Shown here: positions 1-6,167 of the stretch, one piece after another
Numbering within the stretch: the first letter of the stretch is position 1
Layout of the letters: each line of letters opens with the position of its first letter
Source: CAYLWW01 sp964387585
Lineage (GTDB): Bacteria; Pseudomonadota; Alphaproteobacteria; Rickettsiales; Midichloriaceae
Direction: 5' to 3'
NCBI GenBank assembly: GCA_964387585.1
Contig: CAYLWW010000075.1
Span: forward strand, 1 to 7,064
Length of the DNA: 7,064 bases
Position numbers and translations under genes: made by a program
The notes under the pieces: generated by a model
The model's database searches: none
What the model was told of the DNA's origin: nothing
The model's input: only the letters and a program-made list of their open reading frames with translations

Positions 1-251
1 CAAGTCTCCAGCTTAAATTTATAGGTGAAGCAATAGTTGGTACTGCTACTGGATTAATTTCTTCTTATACCGTAGATAAAATTTATGATAGTTATGATGA
101 ATTGACAAATGGAAAAATAGATATTAGCTTTATATGTGAGGATAAAAGGTTTAATTACGCTGATATTTGTTATAAGAATGATATTAAAAATTGTTTATCA
201 TGTGATCACTTAGAAAATATAGCTGAATATGTCTATTGTATTTGTGACTAG
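1..251 (+). CDS. C-terminal fragment of an unrecognised Cys-rich protein (5'-truncated by the window edge)
   Basis: I do not recognise this gene. Codons in the frame of position 3 are open for 82 residues up to a TAG at 249-251; the start lies left of the window. The visible part opens with a Gly/Ala-containing hydrophobic segment (FIGEAIVGTATGLISSYTV), which could be a membrane-inserting or packed helix. An acidic stretch follows, then a tail of about 40 residues with six cysteines (ICE, ICY, NCLSC, YCIC). The clustered Cys suggest a metal site or disulfides, but their spacing matches no zinc finger I can name. It faces the minus-strand glycosyltransferase, with a hairpin between the two. 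The open frame and codon use look like real coding sequence; the function is unknown. Confidence 0.6.
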   Translation, partial: SLQLKFIGEAIVGTATGLISSYTVDKIYDSYDELTNGKIDISFICEDKRFNYADICYKNDIKNCLSCDHLENIAEYVYCICD

Positions 252-257
252 TTTTTG

Positions 258-305
258 ATATTAAGGCTATTAGTATCTTATTACGAAATCTAACAGCCTT
301 AATAT
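258..305. terminator. Long hairpin between convergent genes, possible weak bidirectional terminator
   Basis: The arms at 258-268 (ATATTAAGGCT) and 295-305 (AGCCTTAATAT) are perfect reverse complements over 11 bp. After an A/C mismatch the stem continues 4 bp (TTAG/CTAA), leaving a loop of about 16 nt. It starts 6 nt after the TAG of the plus-strand gene and ends 57 nt before the stop of the minus-strand gene, where a shared terminator would sit. No uninterrupted T-tract follows on either strand (only a T-rich stretch downstream on plus), so intrinsic termination is not proven. Confidence 0.4.
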
Positions 306-362
306 TCCCTTATATTGTTGCTATTTTCCTTATTTTTGCGTATAATGATTGAAAGCTTTAGA

Positions 363-1322
363 TTAATTATTAACCACCCAAGTAAAGCTCGTATCCCAAT
401 CGTCAAGACCTATACCGCTCATTTCGACCAAACAGTGATTGCTAACATACAAAAATGTATCTAAATAAGATTTGGGTCCTATTGCATCACATGAATGGTT
501 AATTATATCATGGAAAATAGCTGAGTCCATTACTGTGTTTGGTTTCCACGATTCGTTGTATCTTTCTCCTGCTCTTTTCCCTCCTTGCATTTCAAAATTC
601 CAACTGTAAAAATATGATGCTAAATCATTTTCATATAAAATTACATCACAATTATTATCCTTATTTGCTTCTTCATAAAAAAATATACCAAGTGGTAACC
701 ATGTAATAGGATTTGCATAACCATTCGCACCGAAATGGCATACATCTATATGATCATTAGTATTTATTTTATTTTCTATAAAATCTAATAAATTATATAT
801 AATAGGATGGTTTGGCTTTGCTGCAATCATACTATTTTCTACTATAGGAGAACTCAGGTTTGTTGCAGGGTTATTAGTTGCAACGAAATCATAATTCTTA
901 AAATAATATTCTATATTACTTCGAAGTTTAAAATTGAGATCTAAAATCATTCCGCCATGATTAAGTAGAATATCATATTTCAAAACGTCAATTGATATAG
1001 GTAAGAATTTACCATAAGGGTAAATAAGATGGGTATATTTTAATCCATATTGCTCATCATAAATATTTCTAACCTCTATACCTAATTCTTTCACCGCATT
1101 TATGGAATTAATTATATTTTCTGTATTAATATAAAGAGCAATTTCCCAAGAACCGTCACTTATAGCACTAGCTGGGTTTTTCACTAGATATTGCAAAGCT
1201 TTAATATCAACCTCTTTCATTTCTCTTGGTTTTTGCTCATTTGTGAGCCATACAAAGCTTATAATTTTAGGTATTTTATAGTTATCTTCAAAATTCTCAT
1301 GATATTTACCATAACAATCCAA
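363..1322 (-). CDS. DXD sugar-binding glycosyltransferase (TcdA/TcdB-like, GT-A type), catalytic ORF of a frameshifted gene
   Basis: This 319-residue ORF begins at a TTG (1320-1322); no ATG exists between it and the in-frame TAA at 1356-1358, so the start is doubtful. Residues 17-26 (IPKIISFVWL) match the first strand (IPKIIHFVW) of the Gly_transf_sug/DXD family. Residues 108-131 follow its core pattern S-D-x-L-K-Y-x-I-L-x-x-x-GG-x-x-x-D-x-D, with GG at 123-124 and D128-L-N130 at the DXD position. The C-terminal DDWDTSFTWV resembles the late Trp-containing segment of these enzymes. The family transfers a sugar from a nucleotide-sugar with a divalent metal and includes toxins and secreted effectors that modify host proteins. 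The second metal-binding Asp is replaced by Asn. No signal peptide is visible. A 7-bp duplication just upstream separates it from its likely N-terminus (1330-1512), so it is probably a pseudogene or a phase-off allele. Confidence 0.7.
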   Translation of the reverse strand: MDCYGKYHENFEDNYKIPKIISFVWLTNEQKPREMKEVDIKALQYLVKNPASAISDGSWEIALYINTENIINSINAVKELGIEVRNIYDEQYGLKYTHLIYPYGKFLPISIDVLKYDILLNHGGMILDLNFKLRSNIEYYFKNYDFVATNNPATNLSSPIVENSMIAAKPNHPIIYNLLDFIENKINTNDHIDVCHFGANGYANPITWLPLGIFFYEEANKDNNCDVILYENDLASYFYSWNFEMQGGKRAGERYNESWKPNTVMDSAIFHDIINHSCDAIGPKSYLDTFLYVSNHCLVEMSGIGLDDWDTSFTWVVNN

Positions 1323-1327
1323 ATTCT

Positions 1328-1341
1328 TACTATATACTATA
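1328..1341. repeat. 7-bp tandem duplication (TACTATA x2) that breaks the glycosyltransferase frame
   Basis: On the plus strand 1328-1334 and 1335-1341 are both TACTATA, back to back. Seven is not a multiple of three, so the second copy shifts the frame. Deleting either copy restores one continuous reading frame. Such short duplications typically arise by replication slippage and can revert. Confidence 0.85.
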
Positions 1342-1512
1342 AGAAATGGATTTTGTTATATTACGTTTTTGATATGTCATATAATCAAAATTTTCATTCA
1401 CAGTACTCTTGTCACGAACGCTTGATATAAAATGCTCTATTTTTATTTTATATAACTCTCTTAGTTCATCTTTATTGTATTGTTTACTATCTAATTTTAT
1501 ATTATTATTCAT
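1330..1512 (-). pseudogene. N-terminal fragment of the frameshifted glycosyltransferase
   Basis: A 60-residue ORF opens with ATG at 1510-1512 and stops at TAG 1330-1332, eight bases before the TTG of the catalytic ORF. It is hydrophilic and probably helical (NKDELRELYKIKIEHF). On the minus strand the join reads TATAGTA TATAGTA AGAAT. Removing one TATAGTA gives ...SISYS-KNLDCYGKYH..., one frame from 1512 to 363 encoding 380 residues. This is read directly from the sequence; that it was once one gene is inference, supported by the exact frame restoration and by the lack of an ATG for the downstream ORF. No convincing Shine-Dalgarno sequence precedes the ATG. Confidence 0.65.
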
Positions 1513-1554
1513 ACAATTATCTAAATTATTTTATTTAAAAAGTTGGAAAGATGA

Positions 1555-1600
1555 TTAGGTAAAATCTTGATGTGTTTACTTTCATCTTGATTTTACCTAA
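1555..1600. terminator. Strong interrupted hairpin between two minus-strand genes, probable terminator or RNA structure
   Basis: The arms TTAGGTAAAATC (1555-1566) and GATTTTACCTAA (1589-1600) pair perfectly over 12 bp. A symmetrical TT/TT internal loop follows, then GATG/CATC (1569-1572 with 1583-1586) closes a 10-nt loop. It lies downstream of the repeat/peptidase-like gene and about 43 bp upstream of the glycosyltransferase ATG, where minus-strand transcription would be expected to end. Read on the minus strand, the next bases are TCATCTTTCCAACTTTTT: T-rich but without an immediate T-run. It could instead be a processing or stability element. Confidence 0.5.
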
Positions 1601-1634
1601 CTATTAAATAGAGTGAGCTTTTAGTAATTTTTTA

Positions 1635-1811
1635 CTATAAGTCGCTTTCAATATGATGATAGCATTTATTACCGTAAAATTCCTCATCAAAAGAAAACAT
1701 AAATTGCAATCCCATAAGATCACCATATAGATTTGCGAGCTCTTTATTTTCTCTAAGATTATTTGTCCTTAACTCTATTAAATGGTCGCTAAGATCAAAA
1801 TTATGGTTTAA
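1635..1811 (-). pseudogene. Same-frame coding extension beyond the stop of the repeat/peptidase-like gene
   Basis: Immediately after the TAA at 1812-1814 the same frame stays open for 58 codons and ends at TAG 1635-1637. The translation is protein-like, acidic to neutral (starts LNHNFDLSDHLIELRTNN, ends GNKCYHHIESDL) and has no internal stop despite the AT-rich background. The only ATGs are internal and have no clear ribosome site, so it is unlikely to be a separate gene. The simplest reading is the original C-terminus of the upstream protein, cut off by a nonsense mutation. Chance openness cannot be excluded without homologues. Confidence 0.5.
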
Positions 1812-4154
1812 TTAATGATCTTTTAGATAATTTAAAGCTTTAGTAAAATCATCTTTACAAATAGCAACTAAAGGGTTTTTTACTAAAAACTCTTTATCAG
1901 CTAGATTGACAACACTTATTCCACATAAATCAGCTATAACTTTTGTTGCTTTATTATCATTATTAATTTGTTTACCCAAATTATCTAATTTTTTTAGTAT
2001 AATCGAATCTGAATTTGTGGTTATACAATTTTCTCCGATATCAGTGTATGTAGGAGAGCCAGCAAAAATTTTTAAATTACCTAAATAATAGCTTACTAAA
2101 TTTTTAAGGTTAAAGTTCTCAGCTTTAATATCAGATCTAGAATATAAGTAATTAATCATGGAATTAAAGTTAAGGTTAACTGTATCTAGGGTAATATTTT
2201 GGCCTTTTACTATTTGCTTTTCTCCTAGAGTAACTAAATGAGATCCTTGAGGTAATATTGATTTGGCTTTTTCTACTGCAGCTTGACCACGACATGAGCT
2301 TATAAGTACTTCTAATGGATTGGGTGATCCATTACTGACTACTTGATTGGCTGCTACTATGCTCTTCAATAAATCAGCGGCTGCAACACCTTGATTATGA
2401 CCAAGACTTATTACAGCATCATTAATATTATCCTGATTATTACCATGAGCATCTATTATAACTAAATCTAGTGATTTACCGAATGCATTATTAAATTTTA
2501 TTATTGATTCTTTTATATCATCAAGAGATATAGCATTATTGGCGTTTTTAATATTTAATGCCAAAACATTAAAGCCTTTTTTATGCAAAGTGCTAATCAC
2601 GGAGGAATACAAAGCCGTATCGACTTTTTCGCTTTCCATACCAACTAAAACAAAAGCTGTTTTAGTGCTATCTTTAACAGTATATTCATCATGCTTATTA
2701 AATTCTTTAATATAATATCCATTAGGCATTATCTCTTGATGCCCAGCTGCTTTTAAATTTTTTAATATATCTTTATCACCTAATGACCTAGCATAATAAG
2801 CTAATGAAAAACCGTCTTTATCAGTCGTTTTCTGATAACCAGATAAATGCGGTCTAACGTAATTATCAAAATTTAAAGCATCTTTGTGAAATAACTTAGG
2901 AAATACTCCAATCAATCTTTCTATAACCAATGATTTTACAGCGCTATTAGGAATAGATTGAATAATATTCCCCATATTTTTAGCAATATTTTCATAATTT
3001 AATGCTCCCTCCAATACCTCACTCATACTATTATCAATAGAATTTAATAAGGTAGACATAACCTCTTTACTTAAATTAGAGTTTAAGACCGCCTTAAAAG
3101 CACCAACTTCAGGATTAGTCATGAGTTTGAATAATATATTTCCCTGTTTTCCAATTAATGAGCTGAGTTTTTCGCTTTCCGATAATTGATTAAATGCTTT
3201 ACTATTAATCATAGTATTAAATATTCTCTCTGATACTCCACCTATTGTGTTTGTATTAGAATAAAGAAAATTGTAAACCAGTTCTGGATTGAAGTGCTTT
3301 AATAATGTTGAATGATTTGTTAATTGCATTAAAATATCATTGCAAACTATACCATAATCAAGATTAATTTTAAGAAAATTCTTAGCTTCAACATCTGGTA
3401 AACTAGAGAAAAACTTACTTTTTAGGACTAAATCAATTGCTTGTGGATTACTTTGCAATAAGTTATTAGTATAGTCATTTTTGAATACTGCGGTTAAGAT
3501 AGAGGATTTATCTGAATTATCTAAGCTAGAAAATAGACTATGATTTAACACATAATTTGCTAAATCTAATCCTAGAGGATTATTGCTATCGCTTAATAAC
3601 TGGAAAAAANNNNNNNNNNNNNNNNNNNNNNNNNNNNNNNNNNNNNNNNNNNNNNNNNNNNNNNNNNNNNNNNNNNNNNNNNNNNNNNNNNNNNNNNNNN
3701 NNNNNNNNNATAGATGAAGTATTGAAGAGTTATTATAAAAACCTTTAGTCAATAAACTTAATTTACTTGATGGATCCAGAGTTTTTATTGCAGCGCTATC
3801 TAATATATTTTTCAATATTTCTTCATTTTGCATTCCAGCTTGAGATATAATAGACTCACTATTAAATAAATTAATAGGATTGTTTATTATGTTTAACTTT
3901 TGCTCAGAAGATAATATACTAAATGCATTAGAATTAAACAGCTCTTTTATTAGTCCTGCTGCATTATTAACATTAGCTAACACAGTCAATTTTAATATCC
4001 CAAATTTTTCTGCGCCCTGAGTATGGTATACTGCATTTAATAATTGATATATTTCATTTTGATTATTAAGGGATTTATCATTGAGAATATTTTTTAATTC
4101 GTTTAGTTTATTGTCTAAGATTGCGTTCTTAATTTCATCTACTTTATTTATCAT
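1812..4154 (-). CDS. Large helical-repeat protein with one ankyrin-like repeat and a C-terminal caspase-fold (clan CD-like) domain; candidate effector
   Basis: The frame gives 780 residues counting the 100-N gap as 34 unknowns (residues 149-182). Residues ~72-375 carry at least seven diverged ~40-residue helical units, starting near 72, 117, 202, 243, 277, 315 and 356, consensus (V/I/M)LxSxxFssLxxxxKxxhL. Residues 447-472 (DGFSLAYYARSLGDKD...) resemble one ankyrin repeat. Residues ~500-645 follow the caspase/hemoglobinase plan: strand AFVLVGM, helix, strand FNVLALNI, helix, strand LDLVIIDAHGN with His570, then strand PLEVLISSCRGQ with Cys621. His-Gly and a strand-end Cys about 50 residues apart are the clan CD dyad signature. 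No signal peptide or membrane helix is seen, so a cytoplasmic or secreted (e.g. type IV) role is inferred. The ATG lacks a strong Shine-Dalgarno sequence. The frame stays open for 58 codons past the stop. Family assignment rests on motifs only. Confidence 0.75.
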   Translation of the reverse strand: MINKVDEIKNAILDNKLNELKNILNDKSLNNQNEIYQLLNAVYHTQGAEKFGILKLTVLANVNNAAGLIKELFNSNAFSILSSEQKLNIINNPINLFNSESIISQAGMQNEEILKNILDSAAIKTLDPSSKLSLLTKGFYNNSSILHLXXXXXXXXXXXXXXXXXXXXXXXXXXXXXXXXXXFFQLLSDSNNPLGLDLANYVLNHSLFSSLDNSDKSSILTAVFKNDYTNNLLQSNPQAIDLVLKSKFFSSLPDVEAKNFLKINLDYGIVCNDILMQLTNHSTLLKHFNPELVYNFLYSNTNTIGGVSERIFNTMINSKAFNQLSESEKLSSLIGKQGNILFKLMTNPEVGAFKAVLNSNLSKEVMSTLLNSIDNSMSEVLEGALNYENIAKNMGNIIQSIPNSAVKSLVIERLIGVFPKLFHKDALNFDNYVRPHLSGYQKTTDKDGFSLAYYARSLGDKDILKNLKAAGHQEIMPNGYYIKEFNKHDEYTVKDSTKTAFVLVGMESEKVDTALYSSVISTLHKKGFNVLALNIKNANNAISLDDIKESIIKFNNAFGKSLDLVIIDAHGNNQDNINDAVISLGHNQGVAAADLLKSIVAANQVVSNGSPNPLEVLISSCRGQAAVEKAKSILPQGSHLVTLGEKQIVKGQNITLDTVNLNFNSMINYLYSRSDIKAENFNLKNLVSYYLGNLKIFAGSPTYTDIGENCITTNSDSIILKKLDNLGKQINNDNKATKVIADLCGISVVNLADKEFLVKNPLVAICKDDFTKALNYLKDH
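3610..3709. other. Assembly gap (100 Ns) inside the repeat region
   Basis: Exactly 100 N characters, the conventional placeholder for a gap of unknown size. Both flanks are coding in the same minus-strand frame, so if the gene is intact the real gap length must leave remainder 1 when divided by 3. The flanking repeat units start at residues 117 and 202, about two repeat periods apart, so a true size near 100 bp with one hidden unit is plausible. A larger collapsed array is also possible. Confidence 0.95.
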
Positions 4155-4523
4155 ATAAGTTTCTGTTAATTATTAATTTTTTGCTAATTATTAGCTTTGT
4201 AATACATTTTTGATGTAAAGACACCATGATTTAGTTAAAAATATTTATAAATTGCCAATTATTTTCTAATTTCATGAACTTTTCTTTAAGAAATTTTATA
4301 ATCATCTGAATTATTTAGGATAATATTATAAAATTGATTTTCTAGAAGTTAAGATATTTTAAAAAACTGTATAAACAATCCAAATATTGAACATAAAAGA
4401 ACATAGAAATACATGAGTATTTTACTCATTAAAAAATGATAGTTATCTAACATCTCAATTAAAGACAGCCTTAAAAAATCACTAAAATATAAATCGTAAT
4501 AAATCGTATTTTGTAAAATAACT
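4155..4523. other. Intergenic stretch upstream of the minus-strand repeat gene; no gene seen
   Basis: There is no ORF of note on either strand. It must contain the promoter of the minus-strand gene, but none is convincing: a perfect TATAAT lies on the minus strand at 4325-4330, without a good -35 at 16-18 bp. A small hairpin (ATGAGTA, loop TTT, TACTCAT) sits at 4413-4429. Two TAATTATTA words at 4167-4175 and 4185-4193 lie just upstream of the minus-strand ATG, but such words are common in this AT-rich sequence. Confidence 0.6.
4489..4508. repeat. Perfect 10-bp tandem repeat upstream of the porin promoter
   Basis: ATAAATCGTA occurs twice back to back (4489-4498, 4499-4508), ending 36 bp before the -35 box of the porin promoter. 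The period is about one helical turn, so the copies face the same side of the DNA. This suits a regulator binding site, but a slippage duplication is equally possible. Confidence 0.6.
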
Positions 4524-4550
4524 TGTCATAAATTAGGTGATAATTTGACA
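4524..4550 (+). promoter_or_regulatory. Inverted repeat overlapping the porin -35 box, possible operator
   Basis: TGTC (4524-4527), AT, AAATTA (4530-4535), spacer GGTGA, TAATTT (4541-4546), GACA (4547-4550). The two halves are reverse complements apart from a 2-nt insertion in the left half. The right half contains the whole -35 hexamer, so a protein bound here would compete with RNA polymerase. The operator role is inferred from position and symmetry only. Confidence 0.35.
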
Positions 4551-4573
4551 AAAATCAGAACTTTTACTATTAT
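4545..4573 (+). promoter_or_regulatory. Near-consensus sigma-70 promoter for the porin gene
   Basis: TTGACA at 4545-4550 (perfect consensus), a 17-bp spacer, and TATTAT at 4568-4573 (5 of 6 matches to TATAAT). This is the best plus-strand promoter in the window and predicts a transcript start near 4580, giving a leader of about 170 nt before the porin ATG. A weaker second candidate, TTGTAT (4648-4653), 17 bp, TATATA (4671-4676), lies nearer the gene. Confidence 0.7.
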
Positions 4574-4604
4574 TCGTTTTTATCTTCCTATTATATCTAT
4601 CATA

Positions 4605-4671
4605 AATAATTAATGCTAAGAAATTTTAATATTATAAAGATTCATTCTTGTATTTTAGAGCATTAATTATT
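4605..4671 (+). promoter_or_regulatory. Long stem-loop in the porin leader
   Basis: AATAATTAATGCT (4605-4617) and AGCATTAATTATT (4659-4671) are perfect 13-bp reverse complements separated by 41 nt. After a 2x2 mismatch a further 5 bp can form inside (GAAAT at 4620-4624 with ATTTT at 4652-4656, one G-U pair). It lies within the predicted leader RNA of the porin. It could shape translation or RNA stability, or be a palindromic repeat; no known riboswitch class is recognised. Confidence 0.45.
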
Positions 4672-4679
4672 ATATATTT

Positions 4680-4705
4680 AACTAAGTATTATTAAATGCT
4701 TAGTT
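4680..4705 (+). promoter_or_regulatory. Short hairpin followed by a T-rich run, possible attenuator
   Basis: AACTAAG pairs with CTTAGTT; the stem extends through a T-G pair and three A/T pairs to 11 bp with a 4-nt loop (ATTA), followed by TTTCTT. It ends 43 nt before the porin ATG. Its position between promoter and start fits a weak attenuator or a leader stabiliser. The stem is mostly A/T, so strong termination is unlikely. Confidence 0.4.
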
Positions 4706-4734
4706 TTCTTCAACTCAAAGTTGTTTATAAAGCC

Positions 4735-4739
4735 AAAGG
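4735..4739 (+). promoter_or_regulatory. Ribosome binding site of the porin gene
   Basis: AAAGG ends 9 nt before the ATG at 4749-4751, a normal Shine-Dalgarno spacing. It supports this ATG as the start, in agreement with the signal peptide that begins there. Confidence 0.7.
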
Positions 4740-4748
4740 TAAATATCA

Positions 4749-6140
4749 ATGAATATAATAAAAAGTCTAGTCGTTTCAAGCACTGTACTAGCTAGTATGT
4801 TAGCATCAAACAGCTCAGCTAATGCAATTACTACTTCTGTTGTTCAAAAAGATATTGATGTATCCCAAGATGGTCCTAAAAACGCTAATAATAGCATATC
4901 AAATAGCGGTAATATGGATGCAGAAGTAAAAATATCAGGGTACTTAAATGCTGAATACGGTGTCGTTAACCAGAAAGATGATTTCAAAATTGCTTCAAGT
5001 GTAACGGATATCGAACATATAAAAAATTTAGGCTGGGCTCAGCAACAAGGGATAGCTACAGATGCTAAGTTGAAATTTTCAGTAGAGAAAAATTTTGGAA
5101 TTAATAGCAAATATGGCGCAGTATTAAAAATACTTGCTAATCCTTCGCCTACTAGTGGCGGTAATAAAAACGTAGCAGCTTCAGGGTATATTTATCTTCA
5201 AAGCGATTTTGGCTCCATTGAAATAGGTAGCAATGATAGTGCTAGTAATACTTTGAAATTTTCTGCTTACAAAATAGCCTATGCAACTGGGGGCATTGAT
5301 GGAGATTGGTCAAATTGGGTTAATAATGCTGCGTTTTTTAATGATGATAAGCAAAATAATTTAGGAAAATTATTTATTATAGGCCCTTTCTTGCCTTACT
5401 CTTCAGATAATAAAAAAGAATCAAATAAAATTACTTATTATAGCCCAGAAATCAATAATTTTGTTTTTGGTATTAGTTACGTTCCTAATACTGCTTTTAT
5501 CGGCACTACTTACTCTGCTGGTATATTACATGATAGAGCTTACAATAATCTAATTGAAGCAGCATTAAAGTATCAAAAATCTTTTAAAAATAATTTAGAT
5601 ATAGGTTTATCATTATCGGGTGAATTCGCTCCACCAAAAGCGCTAGTAATAAAAGATACATCAAAAGTACATAGAAAATATGATAGAACTGGAATTAAAG
5701 CTTGGGAAGTAGGTGGACAATTAGGTTATAAACAATTAACTTTTGCTGCTTCATATGGAGATTTTGGAGATTCAAATACTTTGAAAGACAGAAAATTGCT
5801 ATTTGGAGGTGCTAAATTGGGTAAGTTTTGGACAGCAGGTGTGGCTTATGCTAAAGATAAATTAGGAGTAAGTCTTACTTACCTAGGTAGTAAAAGAGCG
5901 GGAGGCATAGTTAATGTTGGTGACGAATTTTTAGGTTATGATATTCCAGTAGTTGGTAATGATGCTGGTAACGTTAATATTAATAAATTTTCTTGCTTAT
6001 CATTGGGTGCTCAATATCAGTTACTACCTGGTCTTGCCCCATATGCTGAATTTACTAGCTTCAAATATGATAGCAAAATACCTAATGTTAAGAATAATTC
6101 AGGTAATGTATTAATTGTAGGAGCAGAAGTTAGTTTTTAA
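4749..6140 (+). CDS. Outer-membrane porin (Gram-negative porin family)
   Basis: This 463-residue protein starts with a classic signal peptide: MNIIKSLVV, a hydrophobic Ala/Ser/Leu core, and a likely signal peptidase I site after SANA (residue 26). The mature part is rich in alternating amphipathic strands with aromatic girdle residues and many Asn/Gly/Asp turns (ISGYLNAEYGVVNQ, GYIYLQSDFGSIEIG, FVFGISYVPN). The region near SGYIYLQSDFGSIEIGSND matches the strand pattern of alphaproteobacterial porins, where a 'fG.l.iGr.' motif recurs. The chain ends ...VLIVGAEVSF, with the terminal Phe recognised by the BAM machinery. It would form a beta-barrel channel for small solutes and be a major surface antigen. 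It has its own promoter, a structured leader and a strong terminator, so it is monocistronic. Subfamily and channel selectivity cannot be told by eye. The gene appears intact. Confidence 0.88.
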   Translation: MNIIKSLVVSSTVLASMLASNSSANAITTSVVQKDIDVSQDGPKNANNSISNSGNMDAEVKISGYLNAEYGVVNQKDDFKIASSVTDIEHIKNLGWAQQQGIATDAKLKFSVEKNFGINSKYGAVLKILANPSPTSGGNKNVAASGYIYLQSDFGSIEIGSNDSASNTLKFSAYKIAYATGGIDGDWSNWVNNAAFFNDDKQNNLGKLFIIGPFLPYSSDNKKESNKITYYSPEINNFVFGISYVPNTAFIGTTYSAGILHDRAYNNLIEAALKYQKSFKNNLDIGLSLSGEFAPPKALVIKDTSKVHRKYDRTGIKAWEVGGQLGYKQLTFAASYGDFGDSNTLKDRKLLFGGAKLGKFWTAGVAYAKDKLGVSLTYLGSKRAGGIVNVGDEFLGYDIPVVGNDAGNVNINKFSCLSLGAQYQLLPGLAPYAEFTSFKYDSKIPNVKNNSGNVLIVGAEVSF

Positions 6141-6167
6141 TAATTAATTTTTTTGTTATAAATTATT

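Noticed and set aside
294..304. ACAGCCTTAA-like string at 294 and again near 4465 as a dispersed repeat
   Set aside because: The match is only about 10 bases with unrelated flanks, so chance is enough.
364..372. TAATTATTA word recurring near 364, 4167, 4185 and 4664 as a possible shared operator
   Set aside because: It is pure A/T, one copy overlaps a stop codon, and such words are expected often at this base composition.
1191..1430. Plus-strand ORF of 79 codons
   Set aside because: It lies antisense to the glycosyltransferase gene and its lesion, has low-complexity hydrophobic content and no ribosome site. It is a shadow frame.
1906..2088. Plus-strand ORF of 60 codons
   Set aside because: It is antisense to the C-terminal part of the repeat/peptidase-like gene, with no ribosome site; shadow frame.
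3557..3748. Plus-strand ORF of 63 codons spanning the N gap
   Set aside because: It exists only because Ns contain no stops, and it is antisense to the repeat gene.
4325..4330. Perfect TATAAT on the minus strand as the promoter of the repeat/peptidase-like gene
   Set aside because: No acceptable -35 box is found at 16-18 bp and there is no extended -10; in AT-rich DNA the hexamer alone is weak evidence.
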